Assembly (NCBI GenBank): GCA_002869845.2 | Contig: NEWS02000004.1 | Coordinates: 1,545,932 to 1,583,620 of the forward strand | Source of the DNA: Nitrospira sp. CG24B | Lineage (GTDB): Bacteria; Nitrospirota; Nitrospiria; Nitrospirales; Nitrospiraceae | DNA length: 37,689 bases | Direction: 5' to 3' | Shown here: positions 8,086 through 15,544 of the stretch, in pieces | Numbering within the stretch: position 1 is the stretch's first letter | How the letters are laid out: every line of letters begins with the position of its first letter | Position numbers and translations under genes: made by a program | The notes under the pieces: generated by a model | The model's database searches: none | Told to the model about the DNA's origin: nothing | Seen by the model: the letters and a program-made list of their open reading frames with translations, nothing else

Positions 8086-9483
8086 ATGGGTAAGGAATCT
8101 AGAAACAAGAGAGGCCAGGGGCCTGACCCACAATCCATCCAACGAAGATCAGTGCCTTCCTTGTTGGGACTAGTCCAGTGTGCCGTACTCGTGATGTGTA
8201 TCCCGACGATAGGGCTTGCCGCCGACATTACACCGACGAGATTCATCGCTCCCAACGGCATGACGGTACTCGTCCTGGAACAGCATTTCCTTCCCATCGT
8301 TGAAATCCATGCCCTGATCAAGACCGGCGCTGCGCAGGATCCTCCAGAAAAAGCGGGTGTGGCAAATTTGGTGGCCAGCCTCTTGGATGAAGGGACAACA
8401 ACCAGATCCTCAAGGCAACTGGCCGAACAGATTGACTTTGTCGGTGGCTCGCTGGCGGTCCAGGCAGGCGAAGACTACACAACCGCATCTGTACGCACAC
8501 TCAAAAAAGATATCGATCTCGGATTCACCCTGTTGGCTGATATTCTTCAGCACCCGGCTTTCCCCAAGCAAGAATTTGAACGGGTCCGATCTCAGATCCT
8601 TGGGGAAATTACTAGCGATAATGACGATCCCGGGCATGTCGCCATGAAGGCCTTCAATCAGTTGGTCTTTCAGAATCATCCCTATCGTTGGCCGGTGAAC
8701 GGGACGGAGGAAACGTTGGCCAAGGTTACCTTGGCGGATGTGCAGAACTTCTACGCCAAAGAGTATCTTCCCAACCAAGTCATCCTTACTGTCGTCGGTG
8801 ACGTGACGGTGGATCAAGCAACGACACTCATCCAGACATATTTCGGGTCCTGGAAGAAAGGGGTGGTCCAACCCCGAACGGTCAAGAAGCCGGCTACCAT
8901 CGACAAAAAGATCGTGCAGCTTATCGAAAAGGACCTCACACAATCGACGATTGTCATCGGTCACCCTGGAATCAGTCGGACCAACCCTGATTATTACGCC
9001 GTCACCGTCATGAATCATGTGTTAGGAGCTGGAGGATTTTCATCACGGCTCATGGATACCATTCGAGACAAGCAGGGGCTTGCGTATGGTATTACCAGTC
9101 ATTACGACGCACGGGCACTACCGGGGTCTTTCTGGATCAACCTGCAGACTCGGACAGAAACCACCAATCAAGCGATCAGCGGCGTCTTGGCTGAAATGAA
9201 GGCGATTCGGGAGGCCCCGGTCAGCGATCAGGAATTGGCCGATGCCAAAGCATTTTTAATGGGCAGCTTCCCCTTGCGGCTAGATTCTACGTCGAAGCTG
9301 GCGCACGTCTTGGCACAAGTGGAGTTTTTTGGGTTGGGGTTCGACTATTTTAGTCAGTACCAAAAATGGATTGAGCGAGTGACGAAAGAAGACGTGCAGC
9401 GCGTGGCCAAGCAGTACCTGGACCCTCAGCACTACGCGCTCGTCGTGGTCGGCAATATCGCGAAGGCAAAAGTTCGCCATTAG
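8086..9483 (+). CDS. M16 family peptidase-like protein (non-catalytic subunit)
   Basis: Partner of the preceding M16 peptidase. The position equivalent to HxxEH reads NLVASLLDEG, so it cannot bind the catalytic zinc. The C-terminal half retains the R...Y pair region (SRLMDTIRDKQGLAYGI) that helps bind substrate in heterodimeric M16 enzymes. A hydrophobic segment near residues 27-45 looks like a signal sequence. GAGG five bases before the ATG supports the start. The two genes are eight bases apart, so they are one transcription unit. Confidence 0.88.
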   Translation: MGKESRNKRGQGPDPQSIQRRSVPSLLGLVQCAVLVMCIPTIGLAADITPTRFIAPNGMTVLVLEQHFLPIVEIHALIKTGAAQDPPEKAGVANLVASLLDEGTTTRSSRQLAEQIDFVGGSLAVQAGEDYTTASVRTLKKDIDLGFTLLADILQHPAFPKQEFERVRSQILGEITSDNDDPGHVAMKAFNQLVFQNHPYRWPVNGTEETLAKVTLADVQNFYAKEYLPNQVILTVVGDVTVDQATTLIQTYFGSWKKGVVQPRTVKKPATIDKKIVQLIEKDLTQSTIVIGHPGISRTNPDYYAVTVMNHVLGAGGFSSRLMDTIRDKQGLAYGITSHYDARALPGSFWINLQTRTETTNQAISGVLAEMKAIREAPVSDQELADAKAFLMGSFPLRLDSTSKLAHVLAQVEFFGLGFDYFSQYQKWIERVTKEDVQRVAKQYLDPQHYALVVVGNIAKAKVRH

Positions 9484-9503
9484 GCTCAAGAAAAGCGCAC
9501 CGT

Positions 9504-10313
9504 ATGCAACCGACCCTTATGCAACAGAAGCTCGATCGGCTCCGAACCCTCCTAACGGAGATGGGCTCGGTCGTGGTGGCCTATTCCGGTGGAATCGACA
9601 GCACCTTCGTTCTGAAAGTCGCGCACGACCAACTCCACGAGAAGGCGGTCGGCATCACGGCCATCTCACCGACATTTCCATCCCTTGAGTTGGAAGCCGC
9701 CAAACGGATCGCTCAGGAGATCGGTGCCCGCCATGAAACCGTGCAGACAGATCAGCTCGCCATAGATGACTTCGTGATGAATGACGCCAATCGTTGTTTT
9801 CACTGCAAGACCGACCTGTATCAACTTCTTGGGAATGTGCGGCAATCGCGGGCTGTTGCCTATGTCGTCGATGGAACCAACATGGATGATCTGGGTGATG
9901 ACCGACCCGGCATTAAAGCCGCCCGAGAATGGGGGGTGCGCAGCCCGCTCGTTGAGGCTGAACTGTCAAAAGCCGATATCCGAATTTTTGCCAAAGAGCT
10001 AGGGCTTTCGAATTGGGACAAACCAGCCGCTGCCTGTCTTTCGTCACGAATTCCGCGTGGGATCGTGATCACCAGCGAACAATTAAGCCGAGTTGAAGGA
10101 GCGGAAGCCGTGCTCCATCGTGAAGGGTTCCGCCATTTTCGAGTGCGCAGTCACGGTGAGATCGCACGGATTGAATTGGCACAAGACGAAATTCCTCGGC
10201 TGATGGAATCAGATCGCTGTGCAGAAATCAGTGCAAGGCTGAAAACGTTGGGATTCAAATTTGTGACGGTGGATCTGGAAGGCTACCGGCCGGGTGGAGT
10301 CACCTTGCGCTGA
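9504..10313 (+). CDS. larE: LarE-type ATP-dependent sulfur transferase
   Basis: PP-loop enzyme that puts sulfur on the nicotinic-acid-derived precursor of the nickel-pincer cofactor. The PP-loop is SGGIDST near residue 29. Three cysteines stand out: a CxxC at C98/C101 (RCFHCK) and C178 in ACLSSRIPRG, the position of the sulfur-donating cysteine of the family. LarE proteins with three such cysteines are thought to use a [4Fe-4S] cluster rather than sacrifice a cysteine. No larB or larC is in the window. It follows the M16 pair by 20 bases and may be cotranscribed. Confidence 0.87.
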   Translation: MQPTLMQQKLDRLRTLLTEMGSVVVAYSGGIDSTFVLKVAHDQLHEKAVGITAISPTFPSLELEAAKRIAQEIGARHETVQTDQLAIDDFVMNDANRCFHCKTDLYQLLGNVRQSRAVAYVVDGTNMDDLGDDRPGIKAAREWGVRSPLVEAELSKADIRIFAKELGLSNWDKPAAACLSSRIPRGIVITSEQLSRVEGAEAVLHREGFRHFRVRSHGEIARIELAQDEIPRLMESDRCAEISARLKTLGFKFVTVDLEGYRPGGVTLR

Positions 10314-10321
10314 CTCCACCC
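10292..10321. terminator. Convergent hairpin between larE and atpF
   Basis: Perfect 11-base inverted repeat (GGGTGGAGTCA at 10292-10302 with TGACTCCACCC at 10311-10321) and an 8-base loop. It overlaps the larE stop and sits between two convergent genes, so it probably ends transcription from both sides. No clean U-tract on either strand. Confidence 0.6.
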
Positions 10322-10336
10322 GCAGATCACGGCAAC

Positions 10337-10843
10337 TTAGCGTGGCTGTGATTTCGAAAGGGCCTCAAGAGCTTCGTCCGCGAATCTTCGCTGATCGGCT
10401 TCTGTTAAGCTCCGCTGAACCACTTTTTCCGCTACCATCAGAGCGAGTTCTGTCGTCTGGGCTCGAATGTCTTGTAGGGCTTTGCGACGTTCTTGATCGA
10501 TCTGGCGTGTCGCATCACCCTTGATACGCTCCGCTTCCGCGGTCAACCGCTGCTCGTTTTCATCGAGCAACCGTTGAGCACGTTCCTTTGCCGCTACGAG
10601 GATAGCCTCGGCTTCCTTCCCCGCCGCATTGAGCTTGGCTTCATATTCCTTGAGCCGTCGCTCGGCCTCGGATCGATGCTGCTCCGCCTGATCGAGACTG
10701 TCTTTAATTTTCTTTTCACGCTCTTCCAAAGCACTCAAAATGCCGGGGAAGGCGTACTTGTAGAGCACGAACAAGAGAATCCCAAACGAAATAACTTCCC
10801 AGAAGATCAACGAAGAAAAAAAGTCAGGTTCAAACTGTGGCAT
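10337..10843 (-). CDS. atpF: F-type ATP synthase subunit b
   Basis: Peripheral-stalk subunit of the membrane Fo sector. One N-terminal transmembrane helix (residues about 10-33, IFWEVISFGILLFVLYKYAF) is followed by a long charged coiled-coil stalk. Length 168 is typical. It is the last gene of the Fo cluster and ends at the bidirectional hairpin shared with larE; the delta/alpha genes that usually follow atpF are absent. The 85 bases between atpE and this ATG carry a 7-base tandem repeat, and no ribosome-binding site is visible before the start. Confidence 0.93.
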   Translation of the reverse strand: MPQFEPDFFSSLIFWEVISFGILLFVLYKYAFPGILSALEEREKKIKDSLDQAEQHRSEAERRLKEYEAKLNAAGKEAEAILVAAKERAQRLLDENEQRLTAEAERIKGDATRQIDQERRKALQDIRAQTTELALMVAEKVVQRSLTEADQRRFADEALEALSKSQPR

Positions 10844-10854
10844 ATGCGTGTTCG

Positions 10855-10882
10855 TGAAACGTTAAACGTGAAACGTGAAACG
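10855..10882. repeat. Four-copy heptanucleotide tandem repeat
   Basis: Four head-to-tail 7-base units between atpE and atpF: TGAAACG, TTAAACG, TGAAACG, TGAAACG. Immediately followed by a 7-base palindrome CGAGAGG/CCTCTCG at 10881-10896 with a 2-base gap. It lies just upstream of atpF on the minus strand. Confidence 0.85.
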
Positions 10883-10928
10883 AGAGGGACCTCTCGATGA
10901 ACGGTTCTCGAATAACGGTTGACGCTCC

Positions 10929-11159
10929 CTACTTCCGAAAACCCATGATGATAAAGGCGATAACCAAGCCATACAGCGCAATGGCTTCCACCAACGCGAA
11001 CCCGATCCACATATACTTCGTGACGCGAGCTTCTGCTTCAGGCTGCCGTGCCACCACTTCAATCATCTTCCCGAAGATGTAGCCGATCCCCACACCGGCC
11101 CCGGCAAACCCCGCTGCGGCGCATCCCATACCGATCAACCCTGCTGCTGCTGAATCCAT
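10929..11159 (-). CDS. atpE: F-type ATP synthase subunit c
   Basis: 76-residue proteolipid of the rotor ring: two transmembrane helices joined by the polar RQP loop (residues 38-40). The ion-binding carboxylate is Glu58 in FALVEAIAL. The residues expected for sodium coordination (a Gln in helix 1 and Ser/Thr right after the Glu) are not seen, so proton coupling is more likely. AGGAG sits nine bases before the ATG. It is 36 bases downstream of atpB in the same operon. Confidence 0.95.
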   Translation of the reverse strand: MDSAAAGLIGMGCAAAGFAGAGVGIGYIFGKMIEVVARQPEAEARVTKYMWIGFALVEAIALYGLVIAFIIMGFRK

Positions 11160-11195
11160 TATGTCTTACTCCTCCCTTGGCTAAACTTGCATGCG

Positions 11196-11945
11196 CTAAT
11201 GCGCGTGCTCTTCATGGCCATGTAAATGAAACGCATCGCCCAAGTAGACGCAGGTCAAGATCGTAAAAATATACGCTTGAATGAACGCAATGCCGAATTC
11301 CAACAAGTAGATTGCAACTGTAAACACAAAGGGCAGCCACCCAACCAGCAATCCCCCGCTGATCGTGAGACCAAATAGCACGGCGAGCATGACGTGGCCA
11401 GCGGTCATATTCGCGAAAAGCCGCACGGCCAAGGAAATGGGCCGTGCAATCTGGCTGATGATCTCGATTGGGATCATGAGGGGCACCAGCCACCCAGGCG
11501 TACCAGGCGGGACAAGAATGCCCAGAAACTTTACCCCATGCAAGGAGAACCCCACCACCAAGCTAATTCCATACACCAGAAAGGAGAAGGCCGCCGTCAC
11601 AATGATCTGGCTCGTCACGGTATAGGCCCCAGGAATGAGTCCGATGTAGTTGGAGAAGAGAATAAACACAAAGAGCGTGGCGACGAGCGGGAAAAATCGC
11701 ATACCTTCTTTGCCCATGGTTTCCATGATCATGGTGCGAATGAAATCCACCATCATCTCCGCCAAGCTCTGGAGCTTGCCTGGGACGAGCTTGCGCGACG
11801 ATCCAGCCATGACCATGAGCACCGCTGCCACAGCAATGACGACCCACATAAACACGACGGCTTTATTGATGGAGAGATCCAATCCACCGATCGAAATCGG
11901 GACCCAGCGTTGAAGTTCAAATTGATGAAGCGGGCTTTCTTCCAT
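11196..11945 (-). CDS. atpB: F-type ATP synthase subunit a
   Basis: Integral membrane stator subunit forming the proton half-channels next to the c-ring. It has at least five hydrophobic helices. The essential arginine lies in PISLAVRLFANMTAGH. The protein ends in a histidine-rich tail (HLHGHEEHAH), an unusual but harmless-looking feature. AAGGA is five bases before the ATG. 249 residues. It follows the atpI-like gene by 12 bases. Confidence 0.95.
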   Translation of the reverse strand: MEESPLHQFELQRWVPISIGGLDLSINKAVVFMWVVIAVAAVLMVMAGSSRKLVPGKLQSLAEMMVDFIRTMIMETMGKEGMRFFPLVATLFVFILFSNYIGLIPGAYTVTSQIIVTAAFSFLVYGISLVVGFSLHGVKFLGILVPPGTPGWLVPLMIPIEIISQIARPISLAVRLFANMTAGHVMLAVLFGLTISGGLLVGWLPFVFTVAIYLLEFGIAFIQAYIFTILTCVYLGDAFHLHGHEEHAH

Positions 11946-11957
11946 GACGATCCTTGG

Positions 11958-12203
11958 CTATTCCCTATTATTCGAGTTGTCTACTGCTGCTTGCCATCGC
12001 TGTACGGATCGGTAGACGCTTCTGATACCTGCCGCCAACCCAAAGACCAATCCCACAACAAGCCCCCACGGAGCCGACTCAAGCAGATAGGCATCAATCG
12101 CCCATCCAAGCCCACCGCCGACGATTAGCGCAGCCAGCAGTTCCGTTCCAATTCGAACGGCTTGACCAAGCCCCGCGTATAAAGGATCTTGTGAAGGGGC
12201 CAT
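11958..12203 (-). CDS. AtpI/AtpZ-like ATP synthase accessory protein
   Basis: Small membrane protein of the kind found first in atp operons (ATPase_gene1/AtpI superfamily), thought to help c-ring assembly or cation supply. Two transmembrane helices are visible: ELLAALIVGGGLGWAI and GLVVGLVFGLAAGI. I start at the ATG at 12203 (MAPSQDPLYAG) rather than at the longer frame to 12272, whose extra residues overlap the promoter. Product 81 residues. Family-level assignment only. Confidence 0.78.
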   Translation of the reverse strand: MAPSQDPLYAGLGQAVRIGTELLAALIVGGGLGWAIDAYLLESAPWGLVVGLVFGLAAGIRSVYRSVQRWQAAVDNSNNRE

Positions 12204-12262
12204 CCCAAACCCACGGAAGGCGAGAGCACGTGAGCAGAACTCTGCCCGTGATGGGGTTCGCA

Positions 12263-12292
12263 ATTTAAGCAAAACCGTGCTTGCAATGTCAA
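12263..12292 (-). promoter_or_regulatory. Promoter of the Fo operon
   Basis: Minus-strand TTGACA (12292-12287), 18-base spacer, TTAAAT (12268-12263), about 60 bases before the atpI-like ATG. The only good sigma-70 match in the divergent region between the Fo operon and pabB. Confidence 0.62.
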
Positions 12293-12375
12293 GCGGTTAG
12301 AGAGCTATGCGCGCAGAAATCGCTGCGGTATATACGGTATAGTGATCTCCCGTTCGTGTTGAGAATGCGTTGCCT

Positions 12376-13854
12376 ATGCCTACAACCTTTCCCTCATCAA
12401 TCCCATTCCTGCACAGCTCTCCTTCGCCTCTTATTCTGACACGCCCCGCTCCCTCGGCAAGCCCGTTTGAACTGTACTCGAAGATCGCATCAGCTCGATA
12501 TCCTTCGTTTCTCTTTGAAAGCGGTACCGGCGATAGCACCATGGGACGGTATTCATACTTTGGCGTTGATCCCTATGAAACACTGCGCGGGAAGGGAGAT
12601 ACCTGTGTGTGCCGATCGATTCAAGGCCGCATGGATCCAAGCACATCTCCGTTTCAATATATGACTCATCTCCTAAACCGTCAGCGGATCGTTCGTCCTC
12701 CCGAGGCTCCGCCATTTTTCGGCGGCGCAGTCGGCTATTTGAGTTATGATCTCGCACGCCAGTTCGAGAGGTTGCCGTCTCTCGCCTTAGATGACCTTGC
12801 CTGCCCTGAGCTAGAGTTCGCATTGTTCGATCTTGTCGGGGCGATCGATCATGAGCTGAACCAGCTGGTGCTCATGTTTTGTCCGCCGCTTGACCGATTT
12901 TTGGGCGAGCCCCGGGAAAAGCTATTTCGTGAGGGAAGGGATCGACTAGCCGAGTTTGAAGCTCGATTGACCAGACCTTATATGGTAGACGCGCACGGGA
13001 ATCATCTCGGTCGCCTGACATTTACACCGGAACAGGAGCAGGCAATCTATAGTCGGAACGTGCGCCGTTGCCAGGAATACATCTCAGCCGGTGACATCTA
13101 TCAAGCCAACCTCTCTCATCGGTTCAACGTGACCGGTTCGGCATTCTCCTCTCTCGGAGACCTTCAAACCGATCTGTCTGCCTATAGCCGCTTACGCACG
13201 TTGAACCCGTCCCCCTTCTCGGGAATACTCCGGTTTGACGCAATTCGCCTCATCAGCTCCTCACCGGAACGGCTCGTTCGACTGGAAGGACATCGAGCCG
13301 ATACGCGACCGATCGCGGGAACGAGACCTCGTGGAACAAGCGCCGACGACGATCAGCGACTGATCCATGAGTTGCGGGTCAATGAAAAGGAATGCGCGGA
13401 ACATGTCATGCTGGTTGACCTTGAGCGGAATGACCTCGGGCGAGTCTGTCATTTCGGGAGCGTCCAGGTGGATGAATTGATGACCTTGGAGCAATATTCC
13501 CATGTCACCCATCTGGTCTCCCATGTGGCCGGCACCCTCAAAGATCACGCGACTGGGTTTGATCTATTGAAAGCCATGTTTCCAGGTGGAACGATTACCG
13601 GTGTACCTAAGATCCGCTGCATGGAGATCATTGAGGAGTTGGAGCCGGTGCGCCGCGGTCCCTACACAGGTTCGATGGGTTACCTCAGCTGGAGTGGGGA
13701 CCTCGATTTCAATATCCTGATACGTACGCTTGTCATGAAGAACGGCCAGGGCTATCTCCAGGTCGGAGCAGGAATTGTGGCCGATTCCGACCCCACACGC
13801 GAATATGAAGAAACCATCCATAAAGCCCAGGCGTTCTTCAGCGCCTTTTCATAG
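12376..13854 (+). CDS. pabB: Aminodeoxychorismate/anthranilate synthase component I
   Basis: Chorismate-binding enzyme of the TrpE/PabB family. The N-terminal domain includes MGRYSYFG and GGAVGYLSYD; the catalytic domain has ERLVRLEG, PIAGTRPRG, LVDLERNDLG, MFPGGTITGVPK and YTGSMGYLS. The PIAGT motif carries alanine where E. coli PabB has the lysine of PIKGT, as anthranilate synthases do. However, the next gene encodes an aminodeoxychorismate-lyase-type protein, so PabB is the better guess. No amidotransferase (PabA) gene is nearby. ATG at 12376 preferred over the TTG two codons upstream. Confidence 0.82.
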   Translation: MPTTFPSSIPFLHSSPSPLILTRPAPSASPFELYSKIASARYPSFLFESGTGDSTMGRYSYFGVDPYETLRGKGDTCVCRSIQGRMDPSTSPFQYMTHLLNRQRIVRPPEAPPFFGGAVGYLSYDLARQFERLPSLALDDLACPELEFALFDLVGAIDHELNQLVLMFCPPLDRFLGEPREKLFREGRDRLAEFEARLTRPYMVDAHGNHLGRLTFTPEQEQAIYSRNVRRCQEYISAGDIYQANLSHRFNVTGSAFSSLGDLQTDLSAYSRLRTLNPSPFSGILRFDAIRLISSSPERLVRLEGHRADTRPIAGTRPRGTSADDDQRLIHELRVNEKECAEHVMLVDLERNDLGRVCHFGSVQVDELMTLEQYSHVTHLVSHVAGTLKDHATGFDLLKAMFPGGTITGVPKIRCMEIIEELEPVRRGPYTGSMGYLSWSGDLDFNILIRTLVMKNGQGYLQVGAGIVADSDPTREYEETIHKAQAFFSAFS

Positions 13855-13858
13855 CCCC

Positions 13859-14746
13859 ATGTGGATTTACTTGAATAGCAAGTTCGTCAAAGACGAAGAC
13901 GCCGTGATCTCCGTCTTCGACCATGGGTTTCTCTACGGAGATGGAGTGTATGAAACGCTGCGCTCCTATGGCCCTCATATCTTTATGCAAGACCAGCATC
14001 TGTCACGGCTGTTCCGTTCCGCAGAAGCAATCGGGCTGACGATCCCGATTTCCATGAAGAGCTTGGCGGACATTCTGCAGGAAGCCATGATCCGCAACGA
14101 GGTTGGAACCGATCAGCGGGATGCCTATCTAAGAATCACCGTTTCGCGAGGAGCGGGAGACATCGGATTGGACCCGGCACTCTGTTCGTCACCGACCGTT
14201 GTCGTGATGGCCAAGCCTCTCGTGCCTCCAGCGTCCCATCTCTATGAAACGGGTGTGAGGCTGATCCTGGCGTCCACGAAACGGAATTTGCCAAGCGCGT
14301 TGTCGCCGCAGATCAAGTCCACAAACTTCCTGAACAACATCCAGGCTAAACGTGAAGCCATCGTAGCAGGCGCATTCGACAGTATCCTGCTTAATTGGGA
14401 GCAGCATCTGACTGAATGCACCATCAGCAATGTGTTCCTTGTCCTGAACGGCACATTGCGAACGCCAGCTCTGGAGTGCGGCTTGCTCGATGGCATCACC
14501 AGAATGATCGTGATTCAGTTGGCCAGAGAGCTCGACATCCACACCGACGAAGGTCGCTATACCGTTGACGACTTGTTCAAGGCCGACGAATGCTTCCTCA
14601 CGAACACTAGCATGGAAATCATGCCGGTGACTTCCGTCGACCGTCGAGTTGTCGGCGACGGAAAGCCAGGTCCACTGACCCTGAAGCTAAGGGAGCAATT
14701 CCCAGCGATGCGAGGCCGATACGGGAATATGCTTCATACTCGATAA
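13859..14746 (+). CDS. Class IV aminotransferase (PabC/IlvE/D-amino acid aminotransferase family)
   Basis: PLP-dependent fold-type IV enzyme. DHGFLYGDGVYETLR is the classic N-terminal motif, IKSTNFLNNIQAK holds the PLP lysine, and LTECTISNVF binds the cofactor phosphate side. Next to pabB it most likely acts as 4-amino-4-deoxychorismate lyase in folate synthesis; branched-chain or D-amino acid transamination cannot be excluded from sequence. The ATG is four bases past the pabB stop with no separate ribosome-binding site, implying translational coupling. 295 residues. Confidence 0.82.
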   Translation: MWIYLNSKFVKDEDAVISVFDHGFLYGDGVYETLRSYGPHIFMQDQHLSRLFRSAEAIGLTIPISMKSLADILQEAMIRNEVGTDQRDAYLRITVSRGAGDIGLDPALCSSPTVVVMAKPLVPPASHLYETGVRLILASTKRNLPSALSPQIKSTNFLNNIQAKREAIVAGAFDSILLNWEQHLTECTISNVFLVLNGTLRTPALECGLLDGITRMIVIQLARELDIHTDEGRYTVDDLFKADECFLTNTSMEIMPVTSVDRRVVGDGKPGPLTLKLREQFPAMRGRYGNMLHTR

Positions 14747-14808
14747 GCCCTCATCTTCCCGTTTTCTCGCATCATTCTTCTACCCCCAAACACAAGATCT
14801 GCATTTTC

Positions 14809-14836
14809 TTGACAGGCAGTGACAGACTGCTATCGT
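14809..14836 (+). promoter_or_regulatory. Promoter of the DUF4124 transglycosylase gene
   Basis: TTGACA (14809-14814), 16-base spacer, TATCGT (14831-14836). Transcription would begin almost at the ATG at 14843, so the message may be leaderless or start translation at the ATG at 14891. Confidence 0.55.
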
Positions 14837-14842
14837 TTGACC

Positions 14843-15544
14843 ATGCCAAAACCAAACACGCTACATCACGCCTCAACATACCGGCCTGTCATGACTATCC
14901 TCGTCGCATTGAGCGGCAGCATCCTGCTGGCTGTTCCAAGCGATAGTCGCGCAGAGATGTACCAATATGTCGATGCCAAGGGGACCATATCGCTCACCAA
15001 TGTTCCCTCTGACACTCGATACCGCCGGATCGACCTCCACCCGAATCGGCTCCATCCCGTTCTCTCAGAGGCGGAATTGGAACCGGTGATCCGTCGATTC
15101 TCACAGCAGCATCAACTACACCCTGCGCTTATCCGCGCCATCATTAAGGCTGAATCGGATTTCGACCCTCGTGCGGTCTCACGAGCCGGAGCCATCGGAT
15201 TGATGCAATTGATGCCGCAAACGGCAGTGAGATTGGAGGTCCGTGACCTCTATGACCCCGAGGACAATATCGGAGGAGGGACGAAGTATCTACGCCAGTT
15301 GCTCGATCGATTCCGTGGCAACCTTCCACTGGCGCTCGCTGCCTATAACGCCGGAGAGCATGTCGTCGATCGCTACCGAGCTCTTCCGCCAATTACCGAA
15401 ACCCGTCTCTATGTCCGCAAGGTCTTGCGATACTATCGACTCTTCCTCGCCCGTGATCTTGCCGTGACCGGACACGTCATCCCCTCTTCGGAGTACGCAA
15501 TGCCACAACCCGCCCCCGTGTCTTCGATTCAGTCCGGCCAGTAG
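14843..15544 (+). CDS. Secreted lytic transglycosylase with DUF4124 domain
   Basis: Small peptidoglycan lytic transglycosylase. Signal sequence (VALSGSILLAVP), then a DUF4124 segment (EMYQYVDAKGTISLTN), then an SLT domain with catalytic Glu in IIKAESDFD, GAIGLMQLMP and LAAYNAGE. The longest frame begins with GTG at 14819, inside the promoter. I use the ATG at 14843, which gives positive residues ahead of the hydrophobic stretch; 14891 is an alternative. Its last 68 bases overlap the end of nadB on the opposite strand. Confidence 0.85.
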   Translation: MPKPNTLHHASTYRPVMTILVALSGSILLAVPSDSRAEMYQYVDAKGTISLTNVPSDTRYRRIDLHPNRLHPVLSEAELEPVIRRFSQQHQLHPALIRAIIKAESDFDPRAVSRAGAIGLMQLMPQTAVRLEVRDLYDPEDNIGGGTKYLRQLLDRFRGNLPLALAAYNAGEHVVDRYRALPPITETRLYVRKVLRYYRLFLARDLAVTGHVIPSSEYAMPQPAPVSSIQSGQ

